Below, in pieces: positions 36,030 to 44,725 of a stretch of 64,000 bases of DNA. The position numbers were made by a program, and so were the translations under genes. A model generated the notes under the pieces. That model saw only the letters and a program-made list of their open reading frames with translations. It was not told the origin of the DNA and searched no databases. Every line of letters begins with the position of its first letter. The first letter of the stretch is position 1. This stretch comes from Cryobacterium sp. SO1 (GTDB lineage: Bacteria; Actinomycetota; Actinomycetes; Actinomycetales; Microbacteriaceae). The stretch is from the NCBI RefSeq assembly GCF_004210215.2, contig NZ_CP067394.1:1488001-1552000 (forward strand), written 5' to 3'.

Positions 36030-36776
36030 ATGAACATCACCGGAAACACCATCTTCATCCCCGGCGCCACGTCGGGCATCGGCCTGGCCCTGGCCCTGCG
36101 GCTGCAGGCCGCCGGCAACACCGTCATCATCGGCGGGCGTCGCACCGGCGTGATGCAACGCCTCGCCCGTGAGCACGGCCTGTCGACCGTGACCATCGAC
36201 ACCACCGACCCCGTCTCCGTGCTCGCCGCCCGCGACCAGGTTCTCGCCGAGCACCGTGACCTGAACGTGCTCATCGCCATGTCCGGGGTGATGGACGCCG
36301 AGGATGTGCGCGGAGCCGGCTTCCTGGCCGTAGCCGAACGCATCGTGGAGACCAACATCAACGGACCGCTGCGCCTGGTCTCCGCCTTCATCGGGCACCT
36401 GCAGACCCGACCCGACGCCACCCTGATGACAGTGTCGTCGGGGCTGGCGCACACCCCGCTGGCGCACACCCCCACCTACAACGGGTCGAAGGCGTTCATC
36501 CACCGGTATAGCGAGACCATTCGGATGCAGCTGGCCGGCACCACCGTTCAGGTCATCGAGCTCGTTCCACCGGCCGTGCAGACCGAGCTCATGCCCGGCA
36601 ACTCGGTGAACGAGCACTTCATGCCCCTCGACGTCTTCGCTGACGAGGTCATGGCTCTGCTGGAAGCCCAGCCCGACGCCCAGGAGATCCTCGTCGACAC
36701 CGTGAGGTTCCTGCGCTTCGCTGAGGTCGAGGGCCGCTATGCCGCCGCCGTCGCGGCGCTGAACCCGGCGGTCTAG
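36030..36776 (+). CDS. SDR-family oxidoreductase (DltE-like)
   Basis: A 248-residue short-chain dehydrogenase/reductase. It begins with the nucleotide-binding motif IPGATSGIGLALAL, has VLIAMSGVMD (the NNAG-like strand) and the catalytic Ser and YxxxK in TVSSGLAHTPLAHTPTYNGSKA, and continues with VIELVPPAVQTEL. The substrate is unknown. It diverges from the MmyB-type regulator, which probably represses it; the pair MmyB-type regulator plus SDR is common in actinobacteria. The gene is convergent with the GerW-like gene. Confidence 0.9.
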   Translation: MNITGNTIFIPGATSGIGLALALRLQAAGNTVIIGGRRTGVMQRLAREHGLSTVTIDTTDPVSVLAARDQVLAEHRDLNVLIAMSGVMDAEDVRGAGFLAVAERIVETNINGPLRLVSAFIGHLQTRPDATLMTVSSGLAHTPLAHTPTYNGSKAFIHRYSETIRMQLAGTTVQVIELVPPAVQTELMPGNSVNEHFMPLDVFADEVMALLEAQPDAQEILVDTVRFLRFAEVEGRYAAAVAALNPAV

Positions 36777-36901
36777 CTGGGCGGGCCGCTCACTGCACCT
36801 CCGATGGGCGAGCGCGTCCGCTATAGCGGTAGCGGTCGCCGACAGGGGGCGCAGTGACGCCGCGCACGCCCAGGCCGGGTCCGGCGACGAATACGTCAGG
36901 C

Positions 36902-37297
36902 TCAGCTCGGGGCGGCGCCGCGGAACGCGCGGATGATCTGCGCGAGTGCCAGCCCGGCGGCCGTGATCACGGGAACGGCCACGACCATCAGGGCGATCAG
37001 GTTGGGCCGGAACTCGAGGCCGTCCGGACCGCCGACGTAGGCCCCGATCGGCACGGAGTAGCCGCCGCCCCCGCCGCCCCGGCCCTCTCCCATGCCGGTG
37101 CCCATGCCGGTGCCCATGCCGGTCGGGCCCAGGCCTCCCTCGGGCATCTCGCTGGAACCCTCGCCCGCGCCGAAGCCGAAGCCGACTAGCGCGACGGGGA
37201 CCAGGTCGTGTCCGCCCAGCGTGGTCTTCTCGCCATAGGCCAACTTCGCGCCCCAGGAGGGCACCGATTCCGCTAGTTTCTCGATGAGATTCGCCAT
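36902..37297 (-). CDS. GerW/YtfJ-family protein
   Basis: A 131-residue protein with the family layout: an amphipathic start (MANLIEKLAESVPSWGAKLAYG), GGHDLVPVALVGFGFGAG, a glycine- and methionine-rich stretch of GMGT repeats plus a poly-Gly run, then VPIGAYV and a closing hydrophobic helix. The family is named for a Bacillus spore protein, but non-sporulating actinobacteria carry homologues of unknown role. ATG at 37295-37297; a TTGACA (complement of 37352-37357) may be its -35. The 125 bp after its end hold a 12-bp palindrome (36818-36829) and nothing else. Confidence 0.75.
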   Translation of the reverse strand: MANLIEKLAESVPSWGAKLAYGEKTTLGGHDLVPVALVGFGFGAGEGSSEMPEGGLGPTGMGTGMGTGMGEGRGGGGGGYSVPIGAYVGGPDGLEFRPNLIALMVVAVPVITAAGLALAQIIRAFRGAAPS

Positions 37298-37593
37298 GGA
37301 GCGACCGTACGCGGGTTCGCGGATTCCGGATAGCCGCTGAGGTGGCCCCGATGTCAAGCGCAAAGCTATCGGGCATACACAAGGACAACGGCCGCAAATA
37401 AGGATGCTGCGCCATTGGTCCTTTTTTTGCTCACTTTTTCCTTTTTTTCGGGGCGCGGCCAGCGGTGAGTGTCCCCGTGTCCGGCGGAATTGGCTGGCAC
37501 TTGCTGCCACCCCGGCCGATCTGCGCGCGGCGGCGGCGCTCGGCGGACGCGTGGCGTGCCTCAGTGTGGCTCGCCGCCGCAAGATAGGAGATA

Positions 37594-37640
37594 GTGAGGT
37601 TTCTAGGATGCTCGCGGGTATTGCGTCCTAGAAACCTCAC
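37594..37640 (+). repeat. Perfect 15-bp inverted repeat upstream of the phosphatase gene
   Basis: GTGAGGTTTCTAGGA (37594-37608) and TCCTAGAAACCTCAC (37626-37640) are perfectly complementary across a 17-nt centre. It lies about 40 bp before the leaderless gene at 37679, where a -35 element would be expected, so it could be an operator or a terminator for upstream transcription. The rest of the gap 37298-37593 contains three T tracts (7, 5 and 7 T between about 37420 and 37449), unusual for this GC content, and no gene. Confidence 0.65.
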
Positions 37641-37678
37641 GAAGTCCTTCCAAACGTGCGCGCACCTAGGCTGTAGCC

Positions 37679-38386
37679 ATGGCCACAGTCATCCTCGTGC
37701 GGCACGGCCGCACCACCGCCAACGCGACCGGCCTGCTGGCCGGGCGCACCGCCGGCGTTCTGCTCGACCAGATCGGCCGCGACCAGGCCGCCGTCACGGG
37801 GGAGCGGCTCGCCGCGGTCGCCCTGGTCGGGGTGGTGTCCAGCCCCCTGGAACGCTGCCGGCAAACCGCCACGTTGATCCTCGACCAGCAGACCGGGTCG
37901 CCGGTGACGCCGGTGGAGAACGACCTCACGGAATGCGACTACGGCCACTGGCAGGGCCGCACGCTCAAGGACCTCTCGCAAGAGAATCTCTGGTCGGTGG
38001 TGCAGACCCAACCGTCCGCCGTGACCTTCCCGGGCGGCGAGTCGATGGCCGCCATGCAGGCCAGGTCGGTCGCCGCCATCCGGCGCCTGGATGCCGGCTT
38101 CGAAGCCGAGCACGGACCGGGCGCCGTGTGGGTGGCGGTGAGTCACGGCGACATCATCAAGTCGATCCTCGCCGACGCCCTCGGCATGCACCTGGACTTG
38201 TTCCAGCGCATCAACGTGGGCCCGGCATCCGTCTCGATCGTGCAATACGGTGCCAGTCGGCCGACGGTGCACGCCTCCAACACCGACGCCGGCGACCTCT
38301 CCTGGCTCGCCGCCAGCGCGCCCACGGCCGACGCGCCGGTCGGCGGCGGGGCCGGTCATCAGCCGACCCCGGCAGCTCGCGCGTAA
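37679..38386 (+). CDS. Histidine phosphatase-family protein (MSMEG_4193-like)
   Basis: A 235-residue phosphatase with the branch-1 signature LVRHGRTTANATG (catalytic His after the first strand), SSPLERCRQTA, ECDYGHWQG and the second catalytic His in VAVSHGDIIKS. The substrate is unknown. In actinobacteria this gene stands beside a DUF3090 gene and an SCO1664-family gene, as here, often close to the mycothiol gene mshC, which is not in this window. The ATG has TAGGCT exactly 6 nt before it and no ribosome-binding site, so it is probably leaderless. Confidence 0.92.
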   Translation: MATVILVRHGRTTANATGLLAGRTAGVLLDQIGRDQAAVTGERLAAVALVGVVSSPLERCRQTATLILDQQTGSPVTPVENDLTECDYGHWQGRTLKDLSQENLWSVVQTQPSAVTFPGGESMAAMQARSVAAIRRLDAGFEAEHGPGAVWVAVSHGDIIKSILADALGMHLDLFQRINVGPASVSIVQYGASRPTVHASNTDAGDLSWLAASAPTADAPVGGGAGHQPTPAARA

Positions 38387-38395
38387 AATATCCTC

Positions 38396-38938
38396 ATGCC
38401 TACAATCCTCCATGAGTTCGCCTGGCCGGATCGGGTCGTCATCGGCACTATCGGTCTGCCCGGTTCCCGCACCTTCTACCTGCAGGTGCGCACCGGGCCG
38501 CGGATCGTCAGCATCGCGCTGGAGAAGCAACAATCGGGTCTGCTCGCTGAGAAGATCGACGAGGTCCTCGACCAGCTGATGGCCCACCAGGGCAATCCGT
38601 TCAGCATCCCGACCAGCACCCCCATCGAACTGGTCGACAACGATCCGCTTGACCAACCCGTTCAGGAAGAGTTCCGCACGGCCGCCATGAGCCTGGGCTG
38701 GGACCCGTCCACGGTGCAGATCGTGCTGGAGGCGTACTGGTACGACGAAGAAACCGCGGAGCTGGACACCGAGACCCTTGAGCCGGCCGAGACGCTGGTG
38801 GTGAGGATGCCCGTCGGCACCGCCAGGGCCTTCGCCAAACGCACCCGCGAGGTGGTGGGTGCCGGCCGGCCGATGTGCCCGCTCTGCGGCGAACCGATCG
38901 ACCCGGACGGGCACACCTGCGCCTTGCCCAGCCTCTGA
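38396..38938 (+). CDS. DUF3090 family protein
   Basis: A 180-residue protein of the DUF3090 family. It opens with HEFAWPDRVVIGTIGLPGSRTFYLQ, has a middle RTAAMSLGWDPSTVQIVLEAYW, and ends in a zinc-knuckle-like CPLCGEPIDPDGHTC, a typical end for the family. The function is unknown, but the gene is constantly linked to the phosphatase before it and the SCO1664-type gene after it. The TAAAAT at 38384-38389, 6 nt before the ATG, overlaps the stop codon of the phosphatase gene, so a leaderless transcript could start here as well. Confidence 0.93.
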   Translation: MPTILHEFAWPDRVVIGTIGLPGSRTFYLQVRTGPRIVSIALEKQQSGLLAEKIDEVLDQLMAHQGNPFSIPTSTPIELVDNDPLDQPVQEEFRTAAMSLGWDPSTVQIVLEAYWYDEETAELDTETLEPAETLVVRMPVGTARAFAKRTREVVGAGRPMCPLCGEPIDPDGHTCALPSL

Positions 38939-38940
38939 CC

Positions 38941-39702
38941 GTGCCCGACCTTGTCGAGGGCGAGCTTGAGCTCACCGGGCGGATCGCGACGGCCTCCAAC
39001 GCCACCTTCCTCGGCGAGATCGGCGGGGTGAGCGTGGTGTACAAACCCATCGCCGGCGAGAGCCCGCTCTGGGACTTCCCCGACGGCGATCTCGCCAGCC
39101 GGGAGGCCGCGGCCTACCTGGTGTCCCAGTGCTTCGGCTGGAACGTCGTGCCGCGCACCTGGCTGCGGGACGGGCCGATGGGCCCGGGGATGGCGCAGCT
39201 CTGGCAGGACGCCGACCCCGAGCAGGACGCCGTGGACCTCGTCCCGGCCGATGCCGTGCCCGCGGAGGGCTGGCGGCACGTTCTCGAGGGCCGGGACCAG
39301 AATGATCGCCTGGTCGCGCTCATCCACGAAGACTCCGACGCCCTGCGCCGGATGGCCGTCTTCGACATCGTCGTGAACAACGCGGACCGCAAGGGCGACC
39401 ACATCCTCGCCATGCCCGGCGGCCACCGGCACGGCGTCGACCACGGCCTCACCTTCCACGCCGACCACAAGCTGCGCACCGTGCTGTGGGGCTGGATCGG
39501 CGACGAGCTCAGCATCGACGAGCTGGCCGGCATCGACACGGTGCGCGCCGCCCTCGACGGGGACCTCGGCGAAGCCCTGGCCGTGCTGCTCACCCCGGCC
39601 GAACTCGCGGCTCTGGCCGCCCGCTGCGACCGGCTCCGAACCGACGGACGGTTTCCCGCCCCGGAGGGCGAAATGCCCGCGGTGCCCTGGCCGCTGTTCT
39701 GA
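38941..39702 (+). CDS. SCO1664-family protein (PI3/4-kinase-like fold)
   Basis: A 253-residue protein of the SCO1664 family, related to phosphatidylinositol 3/4-kinases. It has the ATP-lysine strand VSVVYKPIAGE, then FDIVVNNADRKGDHIL (the catalytic NxxR-like loop) and HGVDHGLTFH (the metal-binding D-H-G motif). The GTG at 38941 is 2 nt after the DUF3090 stop; an ATG-like start at 38875 would overlap that gene deeply. A kinase or nucleotidyl-transfer role beside a phosphatase suggests a linked modification cycle, but this is inference only. Confidence 0.9.
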   Translation: MPDLVEGELELTGRIATASNATFLGEIGGVSVVYKPIAGESPLWDFPDGDLASREAAAYLVSQCFGWNVVPRTWLRDGPMGPGMAQLWQDADPEQDAVDLVPADAVPAEGWRHVLEGRDQNDRLVALIHEDSDALRRMAVFDIVVNNADRKGDHILAMPGGHRHGVDHGLTFHADHKLRTVLWGWIGDELSIDELAGIDTVRAALDGDLGEALAVLLTPAELAALAARCDRLRTDGRFPAPEGEMPAVPWPLF

Positions 39703-39755
39703 CGGCACCGGCGCCAGGCGCACCGGTCCAGACCAGATCGTGGGACCCTTGAAGC

Positions 39756-40178
39756 ATGGATCTGGAGATATCACCCGCACTCACGATTCCGGCGACGGAA
39801 CTCGGCTGGCGGTTCTCCCGGTCATCCGGCCCCGGCGGGCAACACGTGAACACCTCGGACAGCCGGGTGCAGGTGTCCTGGAGCGTCGCCGAGTCCGCGG
39901 TGCTGACCGACGAGCAACGGATGCTGCTGCTCACCCGGCTGGACCGGCGCCTGGTCAACGGGGTGGTCACCATGGCCGCCTCCGAACAGCGTTCCCAGCT
40001 GCGCAATCGTGAGATCGCCCTCATCAAACTCGCCGAGCTCGTCTCCGCGGGGCTCGCCCCCGATGGGCCGCGCCGCCGGGCGACCAAACCCACCAAGGGC
40101 TCCGGCCGGAGGCACCTCGCCGCCAAGCAGCAGCGGTCGGCGACGAAGGCGCAGCGGCAGCGGCCATCCGCTGAATAA
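39756..40178 (+). CDS. arfB: Alternative ribosome-rescue factor ArfB
   Basis: A 140-residue peptidyl-tRNA hydrolase of the ArfB/YaeJ type, which frees stalled ribosomes lacking a stop codon. The GGQ motif (residues 27-29) sits in RFSRSSGPGGQHVNTSDSR, and the C-terminal tail is strongly basic (RRRATKPTKGSGRR, KQQRSATKAQRQR), as needed to enter the empty mRNA channel. ATG at 39756. The gene ends 27 nt before the convergent dehydrogenase gene. Confidence 0.93.
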   Translation: MDLEISPALTIPATELGWRFSRSSGPGGQHVNTSDSRVQVSWSVAESAVLTDEQRMLLLTRLDRRLVNGVVTMAASEQRSQLRNREIALIKLAELVSAGLAPDGPRRRATKPTKGSGRRHLAAKQQRSATKAQRQRPSAE

Positions 40179-40205
40179 CGACGGTTACCCGCTGGCGCAC
40201 ACTAT

Positions 40206-41156
40206 CTAACCGGTCACGACAACCTTGCCGAGCGCACGGCCCTCGCCGAGGTAGCTCAGCGCACGCGCCGCCTCGTTGAGGGGAAAGGTGCGGTCGATGT
40301 GGATGCTCAACTCGCCGGTGGCACAGCGCTCAGCGACGGGCTCGAAGTACGCCGGGCCTTCTCTGGCGATGAGCAGCCCCAACCGGCGCCCGGTGACCAG
40401 GCCGAGCGCCGCGCCCACGGTCACGACCCGGAGCACGCTGCGCACGGTTCCGCCGACGCAGAGATAACGGCCGCCGGGCGCCAGGGCGCGCCGGTAGGCG
40501 AACACCGACCGGTGTGCCACGAGGTCGAGGATCAGGTCGAACGGTTCGAGCCGGGTGAAGTCCGACGTGGTGTAGTCGACGACCTCGTCGGCGCCGAGCC
40601 CGCGCATGAACTCGAGCTTCCTGGCGTTGTCGACGCCGGTCACATGCGCTCCGGCCCGTTTGGCCAGCTGGATCGCGAAGGATCCCGACCCGCCGCCCGC
40701 CCCGTTGATCAGCACGCGCTGGCCGGCGCGAACGTGGGCGGTGCCCTGCAGTGCAATCGCTCCCGCCTGGGGCAGCGTCGACGCCTCGGCGAAGGTCAGC
40801 GCCGCGGGCTTGTGGGCGAGGGCCGCGACCGGCGCCACCGCGTACTCGGCGAATCCGCCCAGAAGGCCCATATTGTCGCCGTACACCTCATCGTCCACGC
40901 GGAACCCGGTGACGCCGGGGCCGACGGCGGCGACCCGTCCGGCGATGTCGGATCCCAACACCCGGCGCCGCGGCGCGCGCAACCCGCCCAGCCGGGCATA
41001 CCCCGGGGTTCCGGTCAGTCCCTCCCAGTCGGACAGGTTGAGCGACGTCGCGGCGACCTCGATCAGCACCTGGTTCGCGCCCGGCGAGGGTGTGGGCAAC
41101 TCCTCGACCCTGAGCACGTCGGGCTGCCCGTACCGGTCGTAGACGACGGCCTTCAT
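40206..41156 (-). CDS. NAD(P)-dependent quinone-oxidoreductase-like dehydrogenase (MDR)
   Basis: A 316-residue medium-chain dehydrogenase/reductase of the zinc-free type. It starts MKAVVYDRYGQPDVL, carries the GroES-like part VLIEVAATSLNLSDWEGLTG, then a Rossmann motif VLINGAGGGSGSFAIQLAKRAGA and ADEVVDYTTSDFT. No zinc-binding cysteines are seen. The role is probably NADPH-dependent reduction of quinones or enones. The ATG lies at 41154-41156; upstream in-frame codons to 41501 run antisense through the DUF1992 gene and are excluded. It diverges from the DUF1992 gene. Confidence 0.9.
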   Translation of the reverse strand: MKAVVYDRYGQPDVLRVEELPTPSPGANQVLIEVAATSLNLSDWEGLTGTPGYARLGGLRAPRRRVLGSDIAGRVAAVGPGVTGFRVDDEVYGDNMGLLGGFAEYAVAPVAALAHKPAALTFAEASTLPQAGAIALQGTAHVRAGQRVLINGAGGGSGSFAIQLAKRAGAHVTGVDNARKLEFMRGLGADEVVDYTTSDFTRLEPFDLILDLVAHRSVFAYRRALAPGGRYLCVGGTVRSVLRVVTVGAALGLVTGRRLGLLIAREGPAYFEPVAERCATGELSIHIDRTFPLNEAARALSYLGEGRALGKVVVTG

Positions 41157-41253
41157 GCTGGGCGGCGTTCGGGCACGACATCCTGGCAACGGAGCATGCG
41201 GGCCAGTGTACGCGGGGCTGCCCATCACCGGGAGGCGAACGTAGGCTGGTGGC

Positions 41254-41883
41254 ATGACTGGTTCACGCGAACCCAGCGATACCCCGCTCAATGTGGCGCG
41301 GTACAAGATCAACCGCGAGATCCCCGCATCCGATGGACCCACGCCCGCCGGGCCCGACACCGCCAAGCCCGACACCAATGAGGCCGGCCAGGCGATGATG
41401 GATGCCCGCGCCCAGTATGTGGAAATCTCGATCCAGCAGGCCATGCGTCGCGGCGACTTCGACAACCTGCCCGGCACCGGCAAGCCGATCCCCGGGCTCA
41501 ACGCCCCGTACGACCCGGATTGGTGGATCCGTCAGAAGGTCGAGCGCGAGCAGATCACCGGACTGGGCCCGCCCGCCCTGACCCTGCGCTCCGAGGATGC
41601 CGGGCTCGGCGCCCGCCTCGACGCCGTCGTCGCGGAACGCGAAGTGCGGGAGATCCTCGACGACTTCAACCGACGGGTGATCGAGGCCCGCCGGCAGTTG
41701 CGCGGCGGCCCGCCCGTCGTCACGGCGCTGCGTGACGTTGAGGCAGAGATCGCCCGTTGGCAGGAGCGCCGTGACGCTGCCCGTCTCGAGAGGGACGCGG
41801 CACGCGAGCGGGAGGCCGCCGCACTCGCCGCGATGACCTGGCGGCACCGTCGTCAAGCCAGGCGGCGGGCCCGCGAAATGTGA
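41254..41883 (+). CDS. DUF1992 (DnaJ-homologue-like) protein
   Basis: A 209-residue soluble protein. Its core YVEISIQQAMRRGDFDNLPGTGKPIPGL and PDWWIRQKVEREQI is the DUF1992 signature, found in proteins sometimes annotated as DnaJ homologue subfamily C member 28. The C-terminus is a long charged helix (RRDAARLERDAAREREAAA). The function is unknown. The ATG has TAGGCT exactly 6 nt upstream, so it is probably leaderless. The 190 bp behind it show no gene. Confidence 0.9.
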   Translation: MTGSREPSDTPLNVARYKINREIPASDGPTPAGPDTAKPDTNEAGQAMMDARAQYVEISIQQAMRRGDFDNLPGTGKPIPGLNAPYDPDWWIRQKVEREQITGLGPPALTLRSEDAGLGARLDAVVAEREVREILDDFNRRVIEARRQLRGGPPVVTALRDVEAEIARWQERRDAARLERDAAREREAAALAAMTWRHRRQARRRAREM

Positions 41884-42074
41884 GCAAAGCACCTAAGAAC
41901 TCGAGTTTTCGGGGCTTTCCTCACAGTTCGCGGGACTTCGTGGGCGCGAGGGCGGCGGCGCTTGCCGCACTGCCAACCCCGTAACGGGAGGTCCGCGGGA
42001 GCCTAGCCATCCGCCCCGCCCGGGTCGATGATGACTGGTGTGACGGGATGGTCTGAGCTGATCGGACCCGGGTC

Positions 42075-43343
42075 GTGAACCCGGCATCCCGGCGCGTCCA
42101 GCGCATCTACCTCATCCTGATGCTCGGCAACACGCTCGCGGCGTCGTTCATCTGGGGCATCAACACGCTGTTCCTGCTCGACGCCGGGCTGAGCAATTTC
42201 GAGGCGTTCGCGGCGAACGCGTTTTTCACCGCCGGCATGGTGATCTTCGAGATCCCCACCGGCGTGGTCGCCGACACCGTGGGCCGCAAGGCCTCCTATC
42301 TGCTGGGCACCATCACGCTGTCGGTGACCACCGCGCTGTACTGGATACTCTGGGTCTGGCAATCGCCGTTCGTCTGGTGGGCCATCGTGTCGGTGCTGCT
42401 CGGCCTGGGCTTCACCTTCTTCTCCGGCGCGGTGAAGGCCTGGCTGGTCGACGCGCTCACCTCGACCGGGTACACCGGCAGCCTCGAGGCCGTGTTCGGT
42501 CGCGGCCTGGTGGTCACCGGGATCGCCATGTTCGCAGGCTCGGTGCTCGGTGGGGTGATCGCCCAGGCCACCAATCTCGGGGTGCCGTTCCTGGTGCGCG
42601 CCGGGGTGCTCGTGGCGATGTTCGTCTACGCGTTCGTGGTGATGAAAGACCTCGGCTTCACCCCGGACCACTCCCGCGGCCCGGTACGGGCGGCCCGCCT
42701 GGTGCTGGCGGAGTCGATCGAGCACGGGCTCAAGCGCCGGTCGGTGCGCTATATGATCCTCTCGGCGCCGTTCGCGTCCGGGGTCGGCTTCTACGCCTTC
42801 TACGCTCTGCAGCCCTACCTGCTCGAGCTGTACGGCGACCCGTCCGCTTATTCCATCGCCGGGCTGGCCGCCGCGATCCTGTCGCTGGCGCAGGTGGTCG
42901 GCGGCGTCCTCGCACCCCGCATCCGCACCCTCTTCGCCAAGCGCACCAGCACCGTGATCGGCGCGTCCCTGCTCAGCGTGGTCTCGCTGATTGTGCTGGG
43001 CCTGAACAACCTGTTCTGGCTCGCGGTGGTGTTCCTGATGCTCTGGGGGTTCGTCTTCGCGGTGGCCGAACCGGTGCGCCAGGCTTATCTGAACGACATG
43101 ATCCCGTCCAAGCAGCGCGCCACGGTGCTTTCGTTCGACTCGTTGTTCGGCAGCCTCGGCGGCGTGTTCATCCAACCCGCCCTCGGCCGCTCCGCCGACC
43201 TGGGGGGCTACGGCGCGTCACTGCTGATCGGCGGCCTGGTCGAGCTCATCGGTGTTCCGATCATCCTCGCCAGCCGACGCCAGAACGACCCCGCCGACAC
43301 CAAGGCCGTGCGAGCGGATGCCGCCGAGCCCGAGGCCTCCTGA
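42075..43343 (+). CDS. MFS transporter
   Basis: A 422-residue membrane protein with about 12 hydrophobic segments. The loop between helices 2 and 3 reads GVVADTVGRKASYLLG, matching the MFS signature, and a central charged loop (HGLKRRSVRYM) separates the two halves. A second motif copy appears after MIPSKQRATVLSFDSLFGSLG. It resembles drug-efflux MFS proteins; the substrate is unknown. The GTG at 42075 has no good ribosome-binding site, so the start is less certain than the gene. The C-terminal tail is hydrophilic. Confidence 0.9.
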   Translation: MNPASRRVQRIYLILMLGNTLAASFIWGINTLFLLDAGLSNFEAFAANAFFTAGMVIFEIPTGVVADTVGRKASYLLGTITLSVTTALYWILWVWQSPFVWWAIVSVLLGLGFTFFSGAVKAWLVDALTSTGYTGSLEAVFGRGLVVTGIAMFAGSVLGGVIAQATNLGVPFLVRAGVLVAMFVYAFVVMKDLGFTPDHSRGPVRAARLVLAESIEHGLKRRSVRYMILSAPFASGVGFYAFYALQPYLLELYGDPSAYSIAGLAAAILSLAQVVGGVLAPRIRTLFAKRTSTVIGASLLSVVSLIVLGLNNLFWLAVVFLMLWGFVFAVAEPVRQAYLNDMIPSKQRATVLSFDSLFGSLGGVFIQPALGRSADLGGYGASLLIGGLVELIGVPIILASRRQNDPADTKAVRADAAEPEAS

Positions 43344-43590
43344 TAGTTCGACCGGGCCCGGCCGCGGTGTCACCGGGCGTTCACTGCGACGTCACTGGCG
43401 GCAGCGACACTATGCACATGAACCCCCGCACGTCGCTGCTGTCGACGTTTATCGGGCGTCGGGCCGTCTGTCCCGCCCAGCTATGACCGCTGCGGTCACC
43501 GGCCGAGACGTGCGCCGGCCGCCCGGCACCGGTATCGTGCTCGGTAGTGCGGCGCCGCTGCCGACACCCCAACGAAGACGGACTCTTTCT

Positions 43591-44079
43591 ATGTCGCTCG
43601 CCCCTGACCCCGCTGCCCAGGCGCTGCTGCCCCTGCTCGAGGAACAGAATTCCCGCATCAGTTTCGCTGCCTTCGACTACGACGACGCCTACAGGTTGGG
43701 CAGCACGATCATGGCCAAGGCGACCGCCGACGACCTGAAGATCACGGTGACGATGACCTTCGGCGAGCAGCGGGTCTTCCACGCCGCCCGGCCGGGCACG
43801 ACCGCGGACAACGACGACTGGCTGGCCAGGAAGTTCCGCGTGGTGGCGCGGTACAACGCGCCGTCCTTCCTGATCAGCACCAAATACCGGGCGAGGGGTC
43901 TCGACTTCAACGAGGCCACCGGACTGCCCGTCACGCAGTACGCGGCCGCCGGCGGCGCCTTCCCGCTGCGGGTGAACGGATCCGTGATCGGAGCCGTCGG
44001 GGTGTCCGGCCTGGTCGAGAACCTCGACCATGACCTGGTCGTCTGGGCGCTCGAGGCCGCCCGGGCCGCCGCAGTCTGA
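43591..44079 (+). CDS. UPF0303/HbpS-like heme-degrading-domain protein
   Basis: A 162-residue protein of the UPF0303 group, related to the heme-binding HbpS/GlcG fold. It shows LLPLLEEQNSRISFAAFDYDDAYRLGSTI at the start, KITVTMTFGEQRVFHAARPGTTADND in the middle and the conserved GGAFPLRVNGSVIGAVGVSGL near the end. The role is probably heme or cofactor sensing, or is unknown. The ATG at 43591 matches the family start; earlier in-frame codons back to 43252 overlap the MFS gene. The 250 bp before it show no other convincing gene. Confidence 0.87.
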   Translation: MSLAPDPAAQALLPLLEEQNSRISFAAFDYDDAYRLGSTIMAKATADDLKITVTMTFGEQRVFHAARPGTTADNDDWLARKFRVVARYNAPSFLISTKYRARGLDFNEATGLPVTQYAAAGGAFPLRVNGSVIGAVGVSGLVENLDHDLVVWALEAARAAAV

Positions 44080-44123
44080 CCGGCCCTGCTGACGTGGACT
44101 CCCGGCGCCGGGGGACCGGTCAG
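44076..44123 (+). terminator. Stem-loop at the end of the UPF0303 gene
   Basis: CTGACCGG (44076-44083) pairs with CCGGTCAG (44116-44123), and an inner CCCGGCGCCGGG (44101-44112) can fold as well. The stop codon is part of the stem. No T tract follows. Confidence 0.45.
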
Positions 44124-44203
44124 ACCAGCCCGGTGCACATCGGCCACCGCGACGGGCGCGCGCCCGAACATTCGTGATTCCGGTTCAGCGCGGCCGGGCC
44201 GGT

Positions 44204-44725
44204 TCAGGGCGCCGAACGGTGCCAGGCCGCAATGTCACTGAGCGCCCGGGCGGATGCGTGTGTCCGCTCTTGGAAGGCGGTGACGGCTTCCGCCGGGTCG
44301 CAAATGTCCATCTCGACCAGCCACTCGAGGCTGCGCTTCTCCTCCAGGGCGTTCGAGTACCGCGCCCAGATCGGGTAGAGGTCGTCCTCGGCGAGTGTGT
44401 CCCGGAACCGTCGGAAGGCACCGCGGCCGTCCAACGCCCGGGTGAGCCGGTCGGCGAGGACCGGGTCGGTGACGACGTCGGCGAAGTCGGTCATCTCGCT
44501 GTACGCGTCGCGGGAGTCGACGGGGTCGATCGGTATCCAGCCGAGGTCGTCGGGGTCTGTCTCGGAGTCCTCACCGGTGAGGGCCTCACCGTCCATGATG
44601 AGAATCGCACTGCCGTCGTTCGGATCGTAGTAGCCGCCCTCGCTGTTCGACATCGCCATGGCGATCATTCCCACATCGATCCCGGCCAAAGGCCGGTAGC
44701 GGCTCGGTTCGTCGGTCGTGGACAT
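44204..44725 (-). CDS. UPF0158 family protein
   Basis: A 173-residue acidic protein of the UPF0158 family: WIPIDPVDSRDAYSEMTDFADVV followed by LTRALDGRGAFRRFRDTLAED and IWARYSNALEEKRSLEWL are the family hallmarks. The function is unknown. AAAGGAA lies 4 nt before the ATG at 44725. It is on the opposite strand to both neighbours. The gap 44726-45042 holds only a 16-bp near-palindrome (44879-44894) that partly resembles an actinobacterial SOS box but matches it poorly. Confidence 0.85.
   Translation of the reverse strand: MSTTDEPSRYRPLAGIDVGMIAMAMSNSEGGYYDPNDGSAILIMDGEALTGEDSETDPDDLGWIPIDPVDSRDAYSEMTDFADVVTDPVLADRLTRALDGRGAFRRFRDTLAEDDLYPIWARYSNALEEKRSLEWLVEMDICDPAEAVTAFQERTHASARALSDIAAWHRSAP

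Noticed and set aside
37637..38914. A 425-codon open frame on the minus strand
   Set aside because: It is antisense to the phosphatase and DUF3090 genes, with no recognisable motif.
43419..43486. 22-residue peptide MNPRTSLLSTFIGRRAVCP-
   Set aside because: No ribosome-binding site and no TANNNT at the right distance; nothing downstream suggests a leader peptide role.
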